Shown piece by piece: positions 26,900-40,215 of a stretch of DNA of 64,000 bases (positions are counted from its first letter, which is position 1; every line of letters begins with the position of its first letter). This DNA is from Nymphaea colorata. Lineage: Eukaryota; Streptophyta; Magnoliopsida; Nymphaeales; Nymphaeaceae. The notes under the pieces were generated by a model, which did no database searches, was not told the origin of the DNA, and saw nothing but the letters and a program-made list of their open reading frames with translations. Both the position numbers and the translations under genes were made by a program. The DNA is taken from contig NC_045140.1 in the NCBI RefSeq assembly GCF_008831285.2, forward strand, positions 7,124,505-7,188,504, in the 5' to 3' direction.

Positions 26900-28560
26900 C
26901 ATTATTATTGAGGGCCACAACAACTAATGAGATTTGTGATGTTTTTTATGCTAATGACAATAGCACTCCTGGCTCTGATGGATTCCCCTACATGTTTTCT
27001 CACTTTTATTGGGATATTGTAAGACATGATGTTTTCAAAGCTATTAAAGATTTCTCCAAAAATAGCAAAATGTTTCTTAAAAAGGGAAGAAATCAGTTGT
27101 GGTGAACCCCAAAGACTTATTCAAGGCATACTTTTGCATTCAATATCATAATCTATAGAAATGGTGTCCCCTATGAAAGTCATTCTCAACTGAATCATAT
27201 CTATCCAGCAAGGTGCCTTTTCCTTGGGTGTAGTACTTATGATTTTACCTTTTAGCTGATAAAATGGTGTACTCTCTATTCTTATGAATTTTTGAGTCTT
27301 TGTTCTAATATTGACAAGTCTAGGGCATATGATAAGGTTAATTGAGAATTTTTGACCTCTTCTCTTCATATTTGGGATTTGATCTAATTCAAATAGAATG
27401 AATAATGAGTTACCTTCACCACACTTTATATCTCATGGTTGTTAATGGTAAAAACTGTTAGTTCTTTCCTAGTGAGAGGGGGCTTTGTCAAGGTGATCTT
27501 CTTTTTACATCTCTTTGTTGGTCGTAATGGGAGTTTTTGTAAGATGATTTTAGTGGGATGTGTTAAATAATCGGATCTTTGTTTCAAAGTTTGGCAGTCT
27601 GAAAGGGGTGGGGCTTGTTTCCTATGTTGATGATACATTACTGCTTGTCAATGCCAATTATAGTTTCGCGGGAATATTGTGGACTGGTTCACATAATTTT
27701 AACTATTCTCTAATATAAAAATGAACTCTGCTAAGTCTCTTTTTCCTATTTAATTTGTCTATAGATGGAAGAAAAGAAATCTAATCAAAACTAGTTGGGT
27801 TAAGAGCAGCTTCCAAACAAAATTCTTGGGTCAGCCTCTAAGAAGAAGCCTCTTGGTGTGTTTGCCTAGGATCCTATCTTCCCTAAAGTTTAGGGTAAAA
27901 TGAACCAGTGGAGAAATTGTTAGGCCATGCAGATAAGTAATTGGACTTTGTCATTCCTAATATTTAGAATAAATTGAACATCTGGAAAGAAAAACTATTG
28001 TGCTATGCAGGTGAGCTTAATTTGATCAAAGTTGTTCTATTGTTTGTTCCTAATTACTAGCTTTTAGTGTTAAATTGTCCATTACTCTTTGTGCTAAATT
28101 TATGAGGACTCATGCTGACTTAGATCATAAGTCTCATCTTATTTCTTGAAGTTCTTTGTCTCTCCCTACGGATGAAGGGATGTGGGTATCCAAAAGGTTA
28201 CTAAAATGAATTCAGCATACCTAGCCTATTTATGGGAATGGATTTACAAGCTAGGATGTCGCCTCTATGGAAAGGTATGATGAGGAGTTGGAAGGGTATT
28301 ATGCAAAGATGTTGCATGGATGGTGAAATCTGGTTAATTAACAAAATTCAGTTTGATCCCTAGGGAGGCAGTCCATTGATTAGTGCTATTTTAGGTGGAA
28401 ATTTGTTATATATTTAGAAGATTCATCATTGAGAGTAAGAATGTCATTCACTTTTGTCATCTAACCATGACATGTGGAAAAGAATGGCCAGAGTGTGGCA
28501 AAGTTTTTGGGTACCTCTTGCAGTGGGAGATGAATGTTTAATATGGTATAATAGTATACG
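26900..28560 (+). mobile_element. Decayed LINE (L1-like) reverse transcriptase
   Basis: Conserved RT blocks in order: TPGSDGFPYMFSHFYWDIV at about 26,960-27,020; DKSRAYDKVN, then a stop, then EFL near 27,313-27,354; a degraded R-G-L-x-Q-G-D block near 27,475-27,515 (RGGFVKVIFF in one frame, GLCQGDLLF in another); the catalytic box YVDDTLLL at 27,623-27,646, still intact; and a GLPLRRK-like block near 27,830. The C-terminal domain includes DMWKRMARVWQSFWVPLAVG followed by DE near 28,470-28,530. Several frameshifts and stops show it is inactive. The upstream endonuclease start may be the piece at 23.96 kb. A clear 3' tail was not found. Confidence 0.8.
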
Positions 28561-28699
28561 AGTTATCTCTTCTAGAAAAAAAATTGGCAATATATCATGA
28601 TTAAACCAGTAATGGTTTACATATAAGTCGACATGGATCTCTAATTCCATTTCTAGAGGCTACTGGTTTACATATGTGGAAATTTTTTGCTGGTTGTGA

Positions 28700-29403
28700 A
28701 AGGAAGCAATAGCTCAACATTTTGGCTCCTCTTTAATGTCAAGGGGTTTATTAATTGGAAAGTAGTGAAAGACCAACATAATCTATTATTTGCTTATCAA
28801 TATGCAAAAGCTATATTGTGGAAGATTTATCATGGTTTGGCATGACTAGGATTCCTTTCAAGGATGTAAATTTTGAATGGTGGTTTAGAAAGAAAAATTA
28901 TTGTATGGAGATTCAAAAATGATGGTTATTATGTTTTAATGTTGCTATGAACCTTGCAATTCACAAAGTTATACTGAATTCGCTTGAAATTGTTATAGTT
29001 GATGTTTTGGCATGCATAGTCTAAATTTCTCTTAAACAAGAATGGTCTACTTCAACTCGATTGTCATTAAACTATGGTTGGCAACTAAAGTGTTCTCCCC
29101 CTTTTGGAAAGTAGAATGTGCCATAGTTGGATGATTGAAATTCCATCATCAATGTCATCATGAAATAAGTTGAAAGATGACGCAATTCTATGGATGGATG
29201 GTCAGATAATTGCAACTCAGTTGATTCCTTCGGGGCAAATCAGATAGCATGTGAATCTATGTTACTTTATGATATGTTGAAGAATATTATTGATAGACAT
29301 GTGGAAATAGTTGTTAGATATAATAATACCATACAAAAAAAATGAATTAAGGTTGTGTTAAAGAAGTTTCATATTTTCAATGACACACACACGCACACAC
29401 ACA

Positions 29404-29435
<32 letters not shown>

Positions 29436-32430
29436 TGAACTTCGATGCCTAAATCATTGTAATAGTCTCTCCAAACCATCTAATCCTTGTACAAGTCTAC
29501 CTCTACCAAGGCTGTAAGATCCTAAACTGATGAGCTCATCAAAACTGCAGCAGGAATCCCCCCTCCCCTCAACACAACCCCTCCCTCTCTCTCTCTCTTG
29601 TGTTGGACATCATCTCTTGTTCGAGCACAACTCTAGTTGTTACCAAGTTTCGGCAGTTGAGATTGATGATTTGATATTACTTGATGGAATTTAGGCAATT
29701 CCTTTGATGACAATCTATAGTTTTACCAATGCCGAATAATGGCCTCTTTCTTTGCCTTAAATTATGTTTATATTTTTTGAATGACAAGCTTTCTTTGTCA
29801 CTTTGGTAATGAATCTTCATTGTTTAGGATAGCTACTTGCAAACTTTGAGCATATTTGCGAGAATACCTTATGTTATGGATTTTAAGGATTTTGATTTTC
29901 CTCCCTCAATTCTTGTTTCCTATGTTACAATCAATTGTAAATTTTTGCTTCGTTATGTGAAACAACACATCTTTGAGGAGCTTTTTCTTTAATTTTTTTG
30001 ATGCACCGTGATCTTGAGGAGACTTGTGCTGTTTTTAAACTTGGGCACCAGCATCTCTCCTGACAGCCTAGGGACATTTGATGAGGTCACATAAATCTTT
30101 TGCAATTGAACGAACTTTCATTTCAACATTCTCATTTTTATGCCCTTTGGAAAGGTAGTGGAGGCATTAGGTTTCTAGTTGAGTCAAGAAAATGGGATTT
30201 TGACTTCATTCTAATTCTATTTGTAGTTATTCTTTTTATTTTGTCCTTTTCCTCTATGAGTTTCTATTTATTTATTTATGTATTTTTATATATATATTTT
30301 TTTGCAAATTAAGCTTGGGAAGCTATGACAGTAGTTCTAGTGAATGATTTTTTTGTTGTTAGAGTGTAATATTTCATTGCTGCTTTTAGGTTTAAAATAT
30401 TAAAGCTTTTTGTTAGGTTGTCATGTGATATTAGAATAATCCAATTTTTTCCCTCTGTCTTCATTTTCCCTTTTTCTATGTGTTTAGAGTTTTAGTTCTT
30501 TAAGATGATAATTTTTCTACTACTCACTCATTTTTTTGCTTTGATTTATTGTTCAAAAAATTACAAATAAAAAAGAATTTAGGATTTTATCTTCTCCATT
30601 TCATTCATGAACTTGTTCTCCTTTTTGAGTTTTTTTAATCATTTTCTTCACACTACTTGGAAGAATATAGACTGTCATCTACTGATGATTTTTTTTCATT
30701 AAGTTGCTTTTTTTCTCATGATTTGAAAGGGTGGATAGTTTTCAACATTTCCTTTTTTTTGTGCAAGGACGCCTATTTACCCTTTAAGTTATGTGTCTAA
30801 GCCATATTCTAAAATTGGTGGTTATTCTTGAATGCAGTTATTTTCTTATGTCTTTTTTAACATAAAATTATAAGTGGTTTCCTATCTTAGTTTCATCTAT
30901 AAAATTATTGCACTTTAAGTGCTTTTCTTTCATGTCTATTGCATCTGTTTTACTTCATGCAGGAGGTGGTAGACTTGAGATTCACTCTTTTGTTGTTTGT
31001 TTTAGTATTGATACCATCCCTCTACTAATATATCATTATCTTCATTGTCTAAATGGTCAATTACATAGGTTACTAATTACTTTACTAGGCTTGTACTTGC
31101 TCATCCAACAACTGTCATCAAACTGCAGGACCAAATGAGAAACACAAAGAAATGTTTTACAAATAAGTGATATGAAGGATCCCATGCTATAATGTTTGAT
31201 CCTTCCTTTTAAATTCTATAATTTTGATGCCTTGTGGGAGAAACAGCCATGTGTGAGCTTAACATTTTTTAAAGCAAAATCCAAGTTATGAGATTCAGTG
31301 TGTACCACTAAAGTATGTGACTTTTCATGTAGTTTCCTAGAGATAGACATTGTTCCTATTATGGTCCAAATTGACTTCCACGAGTACTTTGTGGACAAGA
31401 AAGCTGCAAGTGCTATGAACTTAGAATTATTGACACTTGAGGGATGTTTATCTGGCCATGCAATAATTTGGAATTCAATGAGAATGGACCTCATTGGAAC
31501 TGCATTCTTGTTATATGTTCTTCTAATATTAGTATAAAAAAGACGCATGCCTCCTTTTGTTTGCTACACATGTTTCCAAAGTCCAAGTTAATTTGTCTAT
31601 GATATGGAATCATATTTACTAAAGTTCCTTGAGTAACCAGAGGAGCACAGCCCTTTGAGATTTATAATGAGGTGTCACTACATCTTTATGAATATAGTAG
31701 AACTTTTACACGAATAATGATCTAGAAAGCGAGGGTATCAATTATGAACATCGCCAGTGTAATAATAGATCTATCGTCTAATTGTTCGCATCTGTTTTCT
31801 TGCTTTCATATCATGATTGTGAAATATCCATACGTTGTCTGTGACACTGAGAAATTCTAATTCTAAGCTGAAAGAGTCCTACTTATTTAAGTTTTTTTGC
31901 TGGTGGTAATATTTTAGCAATTCAACGTAAGTTAGTGAAAGAGGTAACATGGAAATATATTTCGGCATAATTTTTTTTTGGTGAGGTTAATCAAATTACC
32001 TTCAGGCCCTTATTTGGTATTTTCTTCTAAAAATGTGTTCCATATTAGAAAAATCACAAACAACCATTTATTTATAAAATCATAATGAAGAATAATGGTA
32101 TACTCGATGAGCGAGAAAGCCATTAAAATTGGAAGCTAACGATTTTGATAGCAAGAATCTTGTTTTGGGCACCTAAATGCTTTTTGAGAAACAATTAGTT
32201 GTCTAAGTGCTTATGTTTCTAGGCTGTGTTATATCTCTGCAGCTGAATATGGGAGAGGGAAAACATCTGGTAGTGTTGTAATGATATTACCGAGTGATAT
32301 ACAAGACGTCAAACATTTTGTAGTTGTACTTTTATGCAAATGATATGCATTTAGGCATATGTGTTGGGAAAAAGATACTAATAATCTAAAGGTGGTTAAT
32401 ATTTATGTTTTTATTAAGTAGATCGCTTCT
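28700..32430. other. AT-rich stretch with small simple repeats
   Basis: No recognised gene. It contains an (AC)n tract at about 29,382-29,402 followed by (AG)n at about 29,409-29,434, and a short (CT)n at about 29,584-29,600. Frames at 30,100-30,312, 30,908-31,138 and 31,298-31,537 show no motif. The T-rich composition from about 29,700 to 31,100 resembles plant intron sequence. Confidence 0.45.
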
Positions 32431-32433
32431 TAT

Positions 32434-32890
32434 GTGCAGGTTGCCTTTTTGCCATCATTATCTGATAGTCTTGACAATGGTTTGGTTAAGAAAGGTGATG
32501 AAAAACGAACGCATGAAATAGAAAGAAAATCCCAATCCCAATGGGAATTACGTAAAAGAACTAAATTCAAGTATATTTCACTGTCATGTATGTATATAAC
32601 TATAAGTCACTCCCAACTGCATATTATGAACATTATAGGAAAAGCAATGGCTGATTTTCTCCCTAAAAGCAAATGCATGCTTTTACACTCTCTATGCACT
32701 TTCTTTATCTTCAGTCTATCCATCTTATTGATGAGATTTTGTGATTTTTTTTTATAGGCAAAGACTAATGGAGAAAGTGGAAGAAGAAAAAAACACTATG
32801 TCTACTTGAAGCAAGCTGGAGGCAAATCACATTATCGTGTATCATTTCTGATTTTGGTTTCGTGTACCATGGCAAAGTGTCAATAGCCAC
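32434..32890 (+). other. Two exon-like pieces of unknown protein
   Basis: After TTATGTGCAG (acceptor, exon from about 32,440) the frame reads VAFLPSLSDSLDNGLVKKGD and continues basic and hydrophilic (EKRTHEIERKSQSQWELRKR) to a possible donor near 32,571. After TTTTTTTTATAG (about 32,747-32,758) a second frame reads AKTNGESGRRKKHYVYLKQA and runs to a stop at about 32,886. Both follow pyrimidine-rich acceptors and both are hydrophilic and lysine-rich. I do not recognise the protein, and no other exons are secure. Confidence 0.25.
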
Positions 32891-33742
32891 AAGAGCTGTT
32901 ACCACGTTTACTTTACCTAACAGCCATGAGCAAGACCGTGGCTGAGGTCTATTGGCCGTGTGATTATTGATTATTACGTATCAACTGTTGAGACGTTCAA
33001 CCTTCCTATCCAGGGATACTCGAATGCATTGATAATCTATGTGTAGCATATATAGAAAGTATTGGCAATATAACTTGGCACTTCGGATTCCCCTGCTACC
33101 CAGAAAACTCTGTAGTTTGGACTGGGGATGCAAATTCCCATTCCACTGATCCCAGGATTGAAATCCTGGTATTTCCATCCCAGTATTTTCAATCCTGATG
33201 CTGCCAAACACTACCTAATGGATTTAACTGTTAGCCACTTAATAAGAAAAAAGGCATGCAAACTCATTGTCTTATATATATCAACCAGTCTTATTTTAAG
33301 GTTGGCTTTTTTTGTTTTTTCATTTTCCCTCTCCCTTTCTCACCTCGTTTTTCTCTTTTTTACTTTTTCTATGCAATCATTGAAGTGGACGCTATAGATG
33401 AAAACTTGAAGAAAGTTAGAAACCCATAGAACATGAACTTGACCTCACTTCTTACACCACCCTACTATTTGTTTGAATCAAAGGTAGGTCCTCTACTACA
33501 GTTCGCTTACTAATAAAGTGACCCCCATCTCCGTTCTCCTCTTCTTTTTAACAAGTCCGAGTCCTAGTTTGCCTTGGTCGGACCATGCCATGAAGTTCGA
33601 TGTATAAATAGCCAACCATCCAATTATGTACTATTATTGTTATGTTTGTACAGCAAATTTTCATTAACTATAATGACTTACCTTTGTTAACTATTGCTGG
33701 GAATGTTATGTTGCAGATTGATGGGAAGCATTTGGGTGGAGC

Positions 33743-34110
33743 TAGGGATGTATAACAAGTTGAGTAACTCGAACTCACCTGTGTAATCTCAAATCGAGCT
33801 CGACTCATTAGTTCTAGTTACATGAGCTTGACTCTATTAAACTTGATTGGGCTTGTGTCTTCCTTGTTTTTTTTTTTTTTAATCTTTAGGGGCATGTCAG
33901 TATATTGTTGTAAATTTTATCACTTTTTTTGTGGCCTTTATTTTTATTTAATGAAAAAAATATCAATGAATCAAGTGACATGTGCTAAAATAGAACTCAA
34001 ACTTGGTTTACAGAGTTGATCTTGAGCTCCCCTTATAAAGCTAGACTCGAGGTCAAGCTGAGCAATATGTGACTCTAGCCGACCTCGAGCTCACTCGTTG
34101 TACATTCTTA
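33743..34110. mobile_element. hAT MITE with 8-bp target duplication
   Basis: A 368-bp element. The left end TAGGGATGTATAACAAGT and the inverted right end TAAGAATGTACAACGAGT are imperfect terminal repeats, continued inward by words such as GAGCTCGA. It is flanked by the identical 8-mer GGTGGAGC at 33,735-33,742 and 34,111-34,118 (a ninth base, T, also matches on both sides if the ends are shifted by one). An 8-bp duplication is the mark of the hAT superfamily. There is no coding capacity, so it is non-autonomous. Confidence 0.8.
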
Positions 34111-34119
34111 GGTGGAGCT

Positions 34120-37070
34120 GCTAGGGGAGGGAGAAAGGAGAAGTAACAAGCACCTGTGGCTGCTTGTAAAACATCTAAAAATTATTATTGTTGTTGTTAC
34201 TGTTACTATTATTATTGTCAATGTTGTTTTATTAATTCCTAATTCAATAACAAATAACTGAAATTTGCAATTTAGCTTTAAAAAGATTCAAAGGAAAAAA
34301 TTTGACACTACTTTCTCCATGGACATAGTGCTACTGAAATGCCTCCTTCCAAATGCATGCGACAACAAATTTCCTTTGCCTCCCATGCGAATTATGCCTC
34401 CCTTTCTTCCCTTGTAATGTTAATCCTATCCTCTTGGGGTTGTAGTGTGGTAGTAGTTGCATGGGGATGTGCCCATAACGTCTATCTTCCAACTTCACTC
34501 AAACTTCTATTTAAAAAAAATTCATTTTCACGCAACAAAGTGCCCTTTCCTCTTCATTTTCATTTTTTGGCTCTTCCCCTTTTCTCTGTTTCACAAATTT
34601 CTTGAGCTCAAATGTAAACTGAAGGTGGCATTGGCTGTCTACTAAAAAATGTGTAAGAAAGATAAAGGAAGTTTGAACCTATACCATATGAAACATGAAA
34701 AATGTTTAGACAGGGAAAAAAAGAAGTTTGAATGCTTTACCCAGCAGGCAAACATGAAGAAGGTCTACCAAGCACCAATATTGACTCTGTATGAAGCATT
34801 TGTACCAAAATGGCGTGATGGGTTCACATGGGAATGTGAATCCGCTGTCCATTTGACAATTAAAAAGGGAAAGAGCATTCTGTTTCAGCTTCCTTTTACT
34901 GGCTGTGAAAATGATTGACATTGTTTCCGTTTCACACGTGACCGTGGCAGGGTCAGAAGAAATGCAATTCCTCCCTCACTTACTAGGAGTGTATGATTTT
35001 CTTGGATCCCTGACCCAACATCATGCTTTTTCAGATCCAACTCTGGAAAGTAAAAAATAAGTTCACATATTCACCACCTATGGTGTCAGTTTGAACCGCA
35101 AGGGTCACATTCAATGATGTTTGGCAGCTAGAATGTACTCATGATTCATGAATCTGCCTCAAAATTTGTGACACCAGAATCATGAATCTGCCCCAATGAA
35201 ACATCATATTGACTGACGACCTCCAGGCTGTGTCAGTAAGTTTCTAAATCATTATCAATAACCAATGAACTTATATGTTGAGATCTAAGTTTCTAAGCTC
35301 TTATATCACCTCGGATCTTGGATTTGAGGCAATCAAACACACACTCCAAAGCAAACTGCCATTGATGAGACTTTTGATTACCATGTGAAATTTGTAAGAT
35401 GCGCAGACAAGAATATGATCAGGTTCTCTGGCCGCATGCACTGAGCTGGAAATGGAAGATTTTCATACCATTAATTAGCAGCCAAATGCCAGGAAACCGT
35501 CCGTAATGCTGGAGATTCCTAGATCTGATCAGGTTAAGACCTATTGGACACTAATTTCACCAAAAGGACCGATTGGAAATCTAATTCCCCAAAGACACAT
35601 AAGACATCCTTCTGGCTGGCATTGCATCTAAACTTAACCCTTTTTTTTGCATATTCATTGCCTTAATTTGCAATGTCTACCCACAATAACATCATTGATT
35701 TAATTTGCAATGTCTACCCACAATAACATCATTGATAGCCCATTCTAGCACTGTGGAGCCCAAAGAAGCTGGGAATCAAAAGCAAAATCTGTACTCCTTA
35801 TTAATTGTGAAGGAACATCAAGGTTGTGCTCAAACGAAATTGAAAACTCGAGCAGTAAAATTTTATTCTTATCAAGATCTGGAGTAGATTCAATTTATTA
35901 AAATCTGGGATCAAAATTTTCGTTCATGGTCCAGGATTTTTAGTTGCAAACACCCAATTTCACGATTAGAAACACAAACAGAGTTGGCTTTCTCGACCTA
36001 AATGCCATATGAACACTCGAAAAATATTTCTGTGGCCGATTCAAGATCCATATCCAGGACTTGTCCATCATCATCTTAACCATTATTACTGACCCATTTT
36101 TCTCAAGATGATAACTGAAGCATAGGCATTCTGTTGGATCCGCATTCCAGATTCAACTCTAACATGCTGGGTCTGGATCTGCAGTGAAATTCGGTGAATG
36201 AACTCCACTTGAATAACTTATCTCCGTTTTGAGGGTGAAAACAATCCAGCTTAATTTCCTCACGGGTCTAAGCTTTTCAGGGAGGAAGTGTCACCAACTG
36301 GCTGGCTGGTGGCTGGTAGGCAAAAAATTTTATGTCGATGAAAACAATTCTTCTTTTCTACACTCCGAAGAATCCGTTGGGGGCTGTTTGGCAGTAGAGA
36401 TACTCCGTGAGTGTCCCATGAATCTGTCTCAATTTATAACTTGCGTTTGTTTCAAACATGAGACATGTTATGGTAGCATGTCAATTCAATTGTACGCTTA
36501 TATGGCTAGCGGACAACCTGGATCTTAGTGTGGACACACTTTCTTTTCCTATCCTTTTCTAGGCCACATATTTCAGCAAAAGGAGCCATTATTGGTGTAA
36601 GCTGCCCTCCAATTGTGGATCTGGTAAACTTTTTTTCACATTTTAATCAATTTATCAAGTGCAATGGGAAAGGCTCTATCCACTGCTTAATGGGCAGCAA
36701 TCCTATTATTTTATGGATCTGCCCATATCTTTCGGGCCCCATAGGATCAAAGAGACAATTGGGTGCTGAGAAAAGAGGCCTCCGTCACCATATGTGGAGC
36801 CTATGTCCAATTTTGCCGCTATCCCACATGGTTGGCTGCTCGTAGACCTAACTGTTTCTTTCTTGGTCTCATTGCTAGTAATTAGGTTAATTCAATAAAT
36901 GAAATAAATACTGTCATATGGGCAGGTAAATAGCTGTTTTGGATCGGAAAGTACAGAACTGGAGTGACTGATAGAGAACGAAGTAAGGCTGCCCGAACCG
37001 GAGCCTAATCGGATATATTTGTGTTCATCATTGTTGTTTAGGTTCTTTTTATAACTTCTACTTTATCTTA
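34120..37070. other. Intergenic stretch with MITE remnants
   Basis: No recognised gene. A frame of 89 codons at 34,649-34,918 (Lys/Cys-rich start, no motif) is unconvincing. Around 35,115-35,215 lies a short element with GATGTTTGGCAGC at one side and two ATGAATCTGCC words inside, and around 36,380-36,480 another with CTGTTTGGCAG. They seem related to the TTTGGC-type MITEs at 62.0 and 63.6 kb. Confidence 0.4.
35663..35736. repeat. Perfect 37-bp tandem duplication
   Basis: TTAATTTGCAATGTCTACCC and the 17 bases after it occur at 35,663 and again at 35,700, identical in both copies. Recent local duplication. Confidence 0.93.
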
Positions 37071-37077
37071 GTTATGG

Positions 37078-37345
37078 GGTGTTCCCGAGGGGACTAGCAC
37101 AGCGATTAGGGTGGGGGCTGGTGGGCAGTCGGTTCCTGCTTCGAACTCTCACGACATCAGATTTTTGTGGTGCAAAAAGAGAACACTGACATGCAAGCTG
37201 AGGGTCACTATGCCAAGGCACTAAAGGCAGCCCTAAACCCTAAGCAATGGGAGGAAGGGGCAAGGGCTTCGGCCTTCACTAGGGCAGTGGGATCCCTCCC
37301 ACTCACCTGAAAACCTAGTTATGCGGTGCCGTGTCTGGTTTTCCA
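37078..37345 (+). mobile_element. tRNA-derived SINE
   Basis: An RNA polymerase III A box-like TAGCACAGCGA (37,095-37,105) and a B box-like GCTTCGAACTC (37,138-37,148) lie about 33 bases apart, as in the tRNA-like head of plant SINEs. The body to about 37,345 is clearly more GC-rich than its flanks and has no ORF. Neither a complete tRNA cloverleaf nor a clean poly-A or poly-T tail was found. The flanking duplication was not located, so the ends are approximate. Confidence 0.6.
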
Positions 37346-38082
37346 ATGCATATTAAATGTAGAGATACTTATTTGGTGCCAACAAGAAGTGTAGTTTCCG
37401 ATTAGCTGAGGAGTTCAATTTGAAGTCCTTCTTGAGGCTAAGAAAGATCAAGAATGCGGTTCCCCAGGTGGAGCTTGACTCTGCCTTATAACCCCAGCTT
37501 GAAATTAAAAGAAAGAGAAAGAAAAACGAATTCTTATTTAGATCTGAGAAATCTAGCAACATTATATATGTATGGTGTTCTTAATTTAATATTTGCTTGT
37601 GAAAATTTCTTTTGAGATTTCTTTTGACAAATCTTAAGTAGATTATTGTATATACTGCACGATAACACATTGATTAACAATTAAATCTTCAACGTTCATT
37701 GTGGGATCTGGCCTGCAAGTCAGAAAGAGAGGGAGGACTTCTTCAAAAATTTTGCACGTGAAAGCTTACTCAGTTACTTGAGTGGAAGCAAGTTGGCTAC
37801 TTCTTCAAATATGTATTGTGCAAAAGACAAAGTAAACTTTATAACATTCAAAGAATCCAAGCCAGTTGATCCATGTCATGACCCATGGGGACATGTCATT
37901 TTAGATCCAATGATGAGAAGGCAAAACGCGGCATTCGGCCTCCTGCAATCCAATAGACTTGATGAAGGTTAGGCACTGGATCCAACTCTCAACTTGTTAT
38001 ATTTGGTATCCGGATAACACACAGGTTTGGTTTAACTATGCAAGTTGATTCATGATCTCCATCAAATTCACTTTCACATTGG

Positions 38083-38240
38083 GGCAGAGTTAGGATTTTT
38101 TTGTTACAAAAGCTGAACTATAATTTCAAAATTTTAATGGAGGTCATATATAATTTTTTAAAATTTTTATGTCCATTAAACTAAAATTTTTAAATTTACA
38201 AGCAAAGTTTTATTTTTCTAAATTTCAGAAGGGGCCTGGC
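38083..38240. mobile_element. Degraded hAT MITE (GGGGC-AGA...GGGGCCTGGCC type)
   Basis: It begins TTGGGGCAGAGTTAGG, has an extremely AT-rich middle with repeated AAATTTT words, and ends AAGGGGCCTGGCC. Layout and end words resemble the element at 59,388-59,541 in inverted orientation. No target duplication is visible. Confidence 0.4.
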
Positions 38241-38597
38241 CTTGATATCCGATATTTTATCGCTGCTACCAGATCCGACGAATCGGTTATTACCTCACTG
38301 GACTTGATATCCGATACGGGTTTGTTGACTTGGAATATTTACATGTAACTGGAACAGGATGGCTGTTAAAACAACATTCTCTTGCGATTTGGTAAGGAAG
38401 GCCCTACTTCCGGCAATTAAAATCCAATTGCTGATCATGCTCAATAAATCTAGCATAATTCAGATTCAGATATGTCCCACCAACTTGGCTACATTGAAAC
38501 CACTAAAAGTTTTGGGCACTCCAGTTGCATCTAACTATCATATTGGTCTGCACGTTCTCCCAAAATTTAGGATCAAGTATATCCAATGTGGACCTCC

Positions 38598-38882
38598 AAT
38601 ATATATATATATATTTGTGTGTGTGTAGTAGTAGTAGTAGTGAGTGAATGATGACTTTTCCTATCTAGAGTCACCCAATAATCTAAACAAAGTCGTTCAT
38701 ATGATAAAAAAAAATGGATGGTTGAAAGAAAAAATTGAGAAAAAAAATACTAGATGATGAACATACCCATCACATTTTTCTCTTTGTTTTTTTTGTTAAC
38801 CATCCATCATTATGGATTATATGATTAGATGACTCAGTAACTCTAAAAAACTAGAGTCACCATTCAATATATATATATATAT
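38598..38882. mobile_element. Microsatellite-flanked hairpin element, copy 1
   Basis: A non-coding element bordered by (AT)n on both sides (38,599-38,613, followed by (GT)n and (TAG)n; and 38,867-38,882). CTAGAGTCACC occurs near its left end (38,667) and again at its right end (38,851). The right end also forms a hairpin, ACTCTA (38,840-38,845) with TAGAGT (38,852-38,857), followed by CACCATTCAATATAT. Copy 2 at 62.4-62.6 kb shares the hairpin and the microsatellite setting. The arrangement recalls the Micron type of MITE, which inserts in (TA)n; that link is inference. Confidence 0.5.
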
Positions 38883-39143
38883 TGGAATAGTGTAAATGGT
38901 TCAGACCCCGCTTACGCCAACCTTTATTGGGTGAATTTGATTAAATTCAGCACAAATCTGATCTAGTTTCTGACCTGGCTTGTATCGGATCTTAGGAAAC
39001 AAAACTTGGATCAAGTGAGCTTAAGACAGGACGTTCACATGTAACAAGGTCAATGTTGATCAAATTTTAGACATGGATTTGCACTTAGAATAAGAAAATT
39101 TTCAAATTAATACCTGAATCCACTTCTCAATACTGGATTTGTC

Positions 39144-39446
39144 TAGGGATATCAACATATTGGGTTGGAATTTGATATACCTTTAACCGTGATTTTTAGG
39201 CTATTCACATATTTGGGTTTGAATTGGATTCTAATATGAACAAAGAAAAGTCATATATGAATCTAAATCTGAAATCTGATTTCACAATTTGAATCCGATC
39301 TGAGTCAGATTTTTACATGTATATCCAAATTTGAGTTCGAGTGAATGTCATTTCTTAGTTGAATATTAAATTGCATAGGCATTTTATCCAATTCTTTTGG
39401 AATGGTTCAATCGGATATTCGATCCAAATTGGATATGAGATCCCTA
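39144..39446. mobile_element. hAT-like MITE with TAGGGAT ends
   Basis: A 303-bp element. The left end is TAGGGATATCAACATATTGG, and the right end read inverted is TAGGGATCTCATATCCAATT. Inside are repeats of AATCTGA/GATCCGAT-type words. The flanking 8-mers do not match, so the target duplication has been lost or the ends are slightly off. Confidence 0.55.
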
Positions 39447-39758
39447 GCTGAAAAATTAGTAAAGCTGAGCCCACGCTCCCTAAGACTAGAGAAGGTATAG
39501 TCACAAATTAATGATAAACAACTATCATATAGGGGCAAAAATATAAAAATAATTCTTTTTATTGGAAGAGTGGCAAAGATGTTTGCACGTGAATACTCGA
39601 CTCCAATGTTAGATTAATGGAAGCAACATATAAAATAATAATATTTTATATGGATATGGTAACAAATGATAAAAGCGGAAGGTTTAGCTTGAATTATGCG
39701 TTTATCCGTTATTACCACGACCATATGAGTAAACCACGACAAGAATTGTCATTCAATT

Positions 39759-39777
39759 ATATATATATATATATATA
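39759..39777. repeat. (AT)n tract after a hairpin-element-like end
   Basis: The tract is preceded by TTGTCATTCAAT, close to the right end of the microsatellite-flanked elements (CACCATTCAAT before (AT)n). It may mark a third, degraded copy to the left. Confidence 0.4.
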
Positions 39778-39964
39778 AAGCTACTTTTAAGGTGCAGCAA
39801 CAGCTTATGGTGATTTTAACGATAGTTTTGTGATACTTTTAGCCATAAATTTTAACTTTTTTGCCGTCTATCAATGTATATATAATTGTCTTTCTTTTGG
39901 GTAATGAATAATGTTGAATATTAAATAGGAAGCGAGACAAAAAGTGTTACCTGCGTTGTAATAA

Positions 39965-40215
39965 TTGTTGATTGTAAGATTTTTCGAACTGAACCTCAGA
40001 TTCAGATTCGGACTCAAACGTACAAATTCTGAACCGAATTTGAAGTTTTATGTCATCAGAGAATTAGGATATCCCAAAAGCCACTGGACTTACTCAGAAC
40101 ATCCCATATCGTATTTGAATCCGATGACTAACTGGATTCGAATTCCTTTCCTTGTCGAATCGAGTTAAACGGATTTGGATTCGAGACGGATAGCTTCCTT
40201 GTTAACTGGCATCCC
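39965..40215. mobile_element. One-ended relative of the TAGGGAT MITEs
   Basis: The right end GGCATCCCTAA, read inverted, gives TTAGGGATGCC, the same end word as the elements at 33.7 and 39.1 kb. The body has the same GAATTCGGAT/GATTCGAGT-like vocabulary. The left end is not identifiable. Confidence 0.35.
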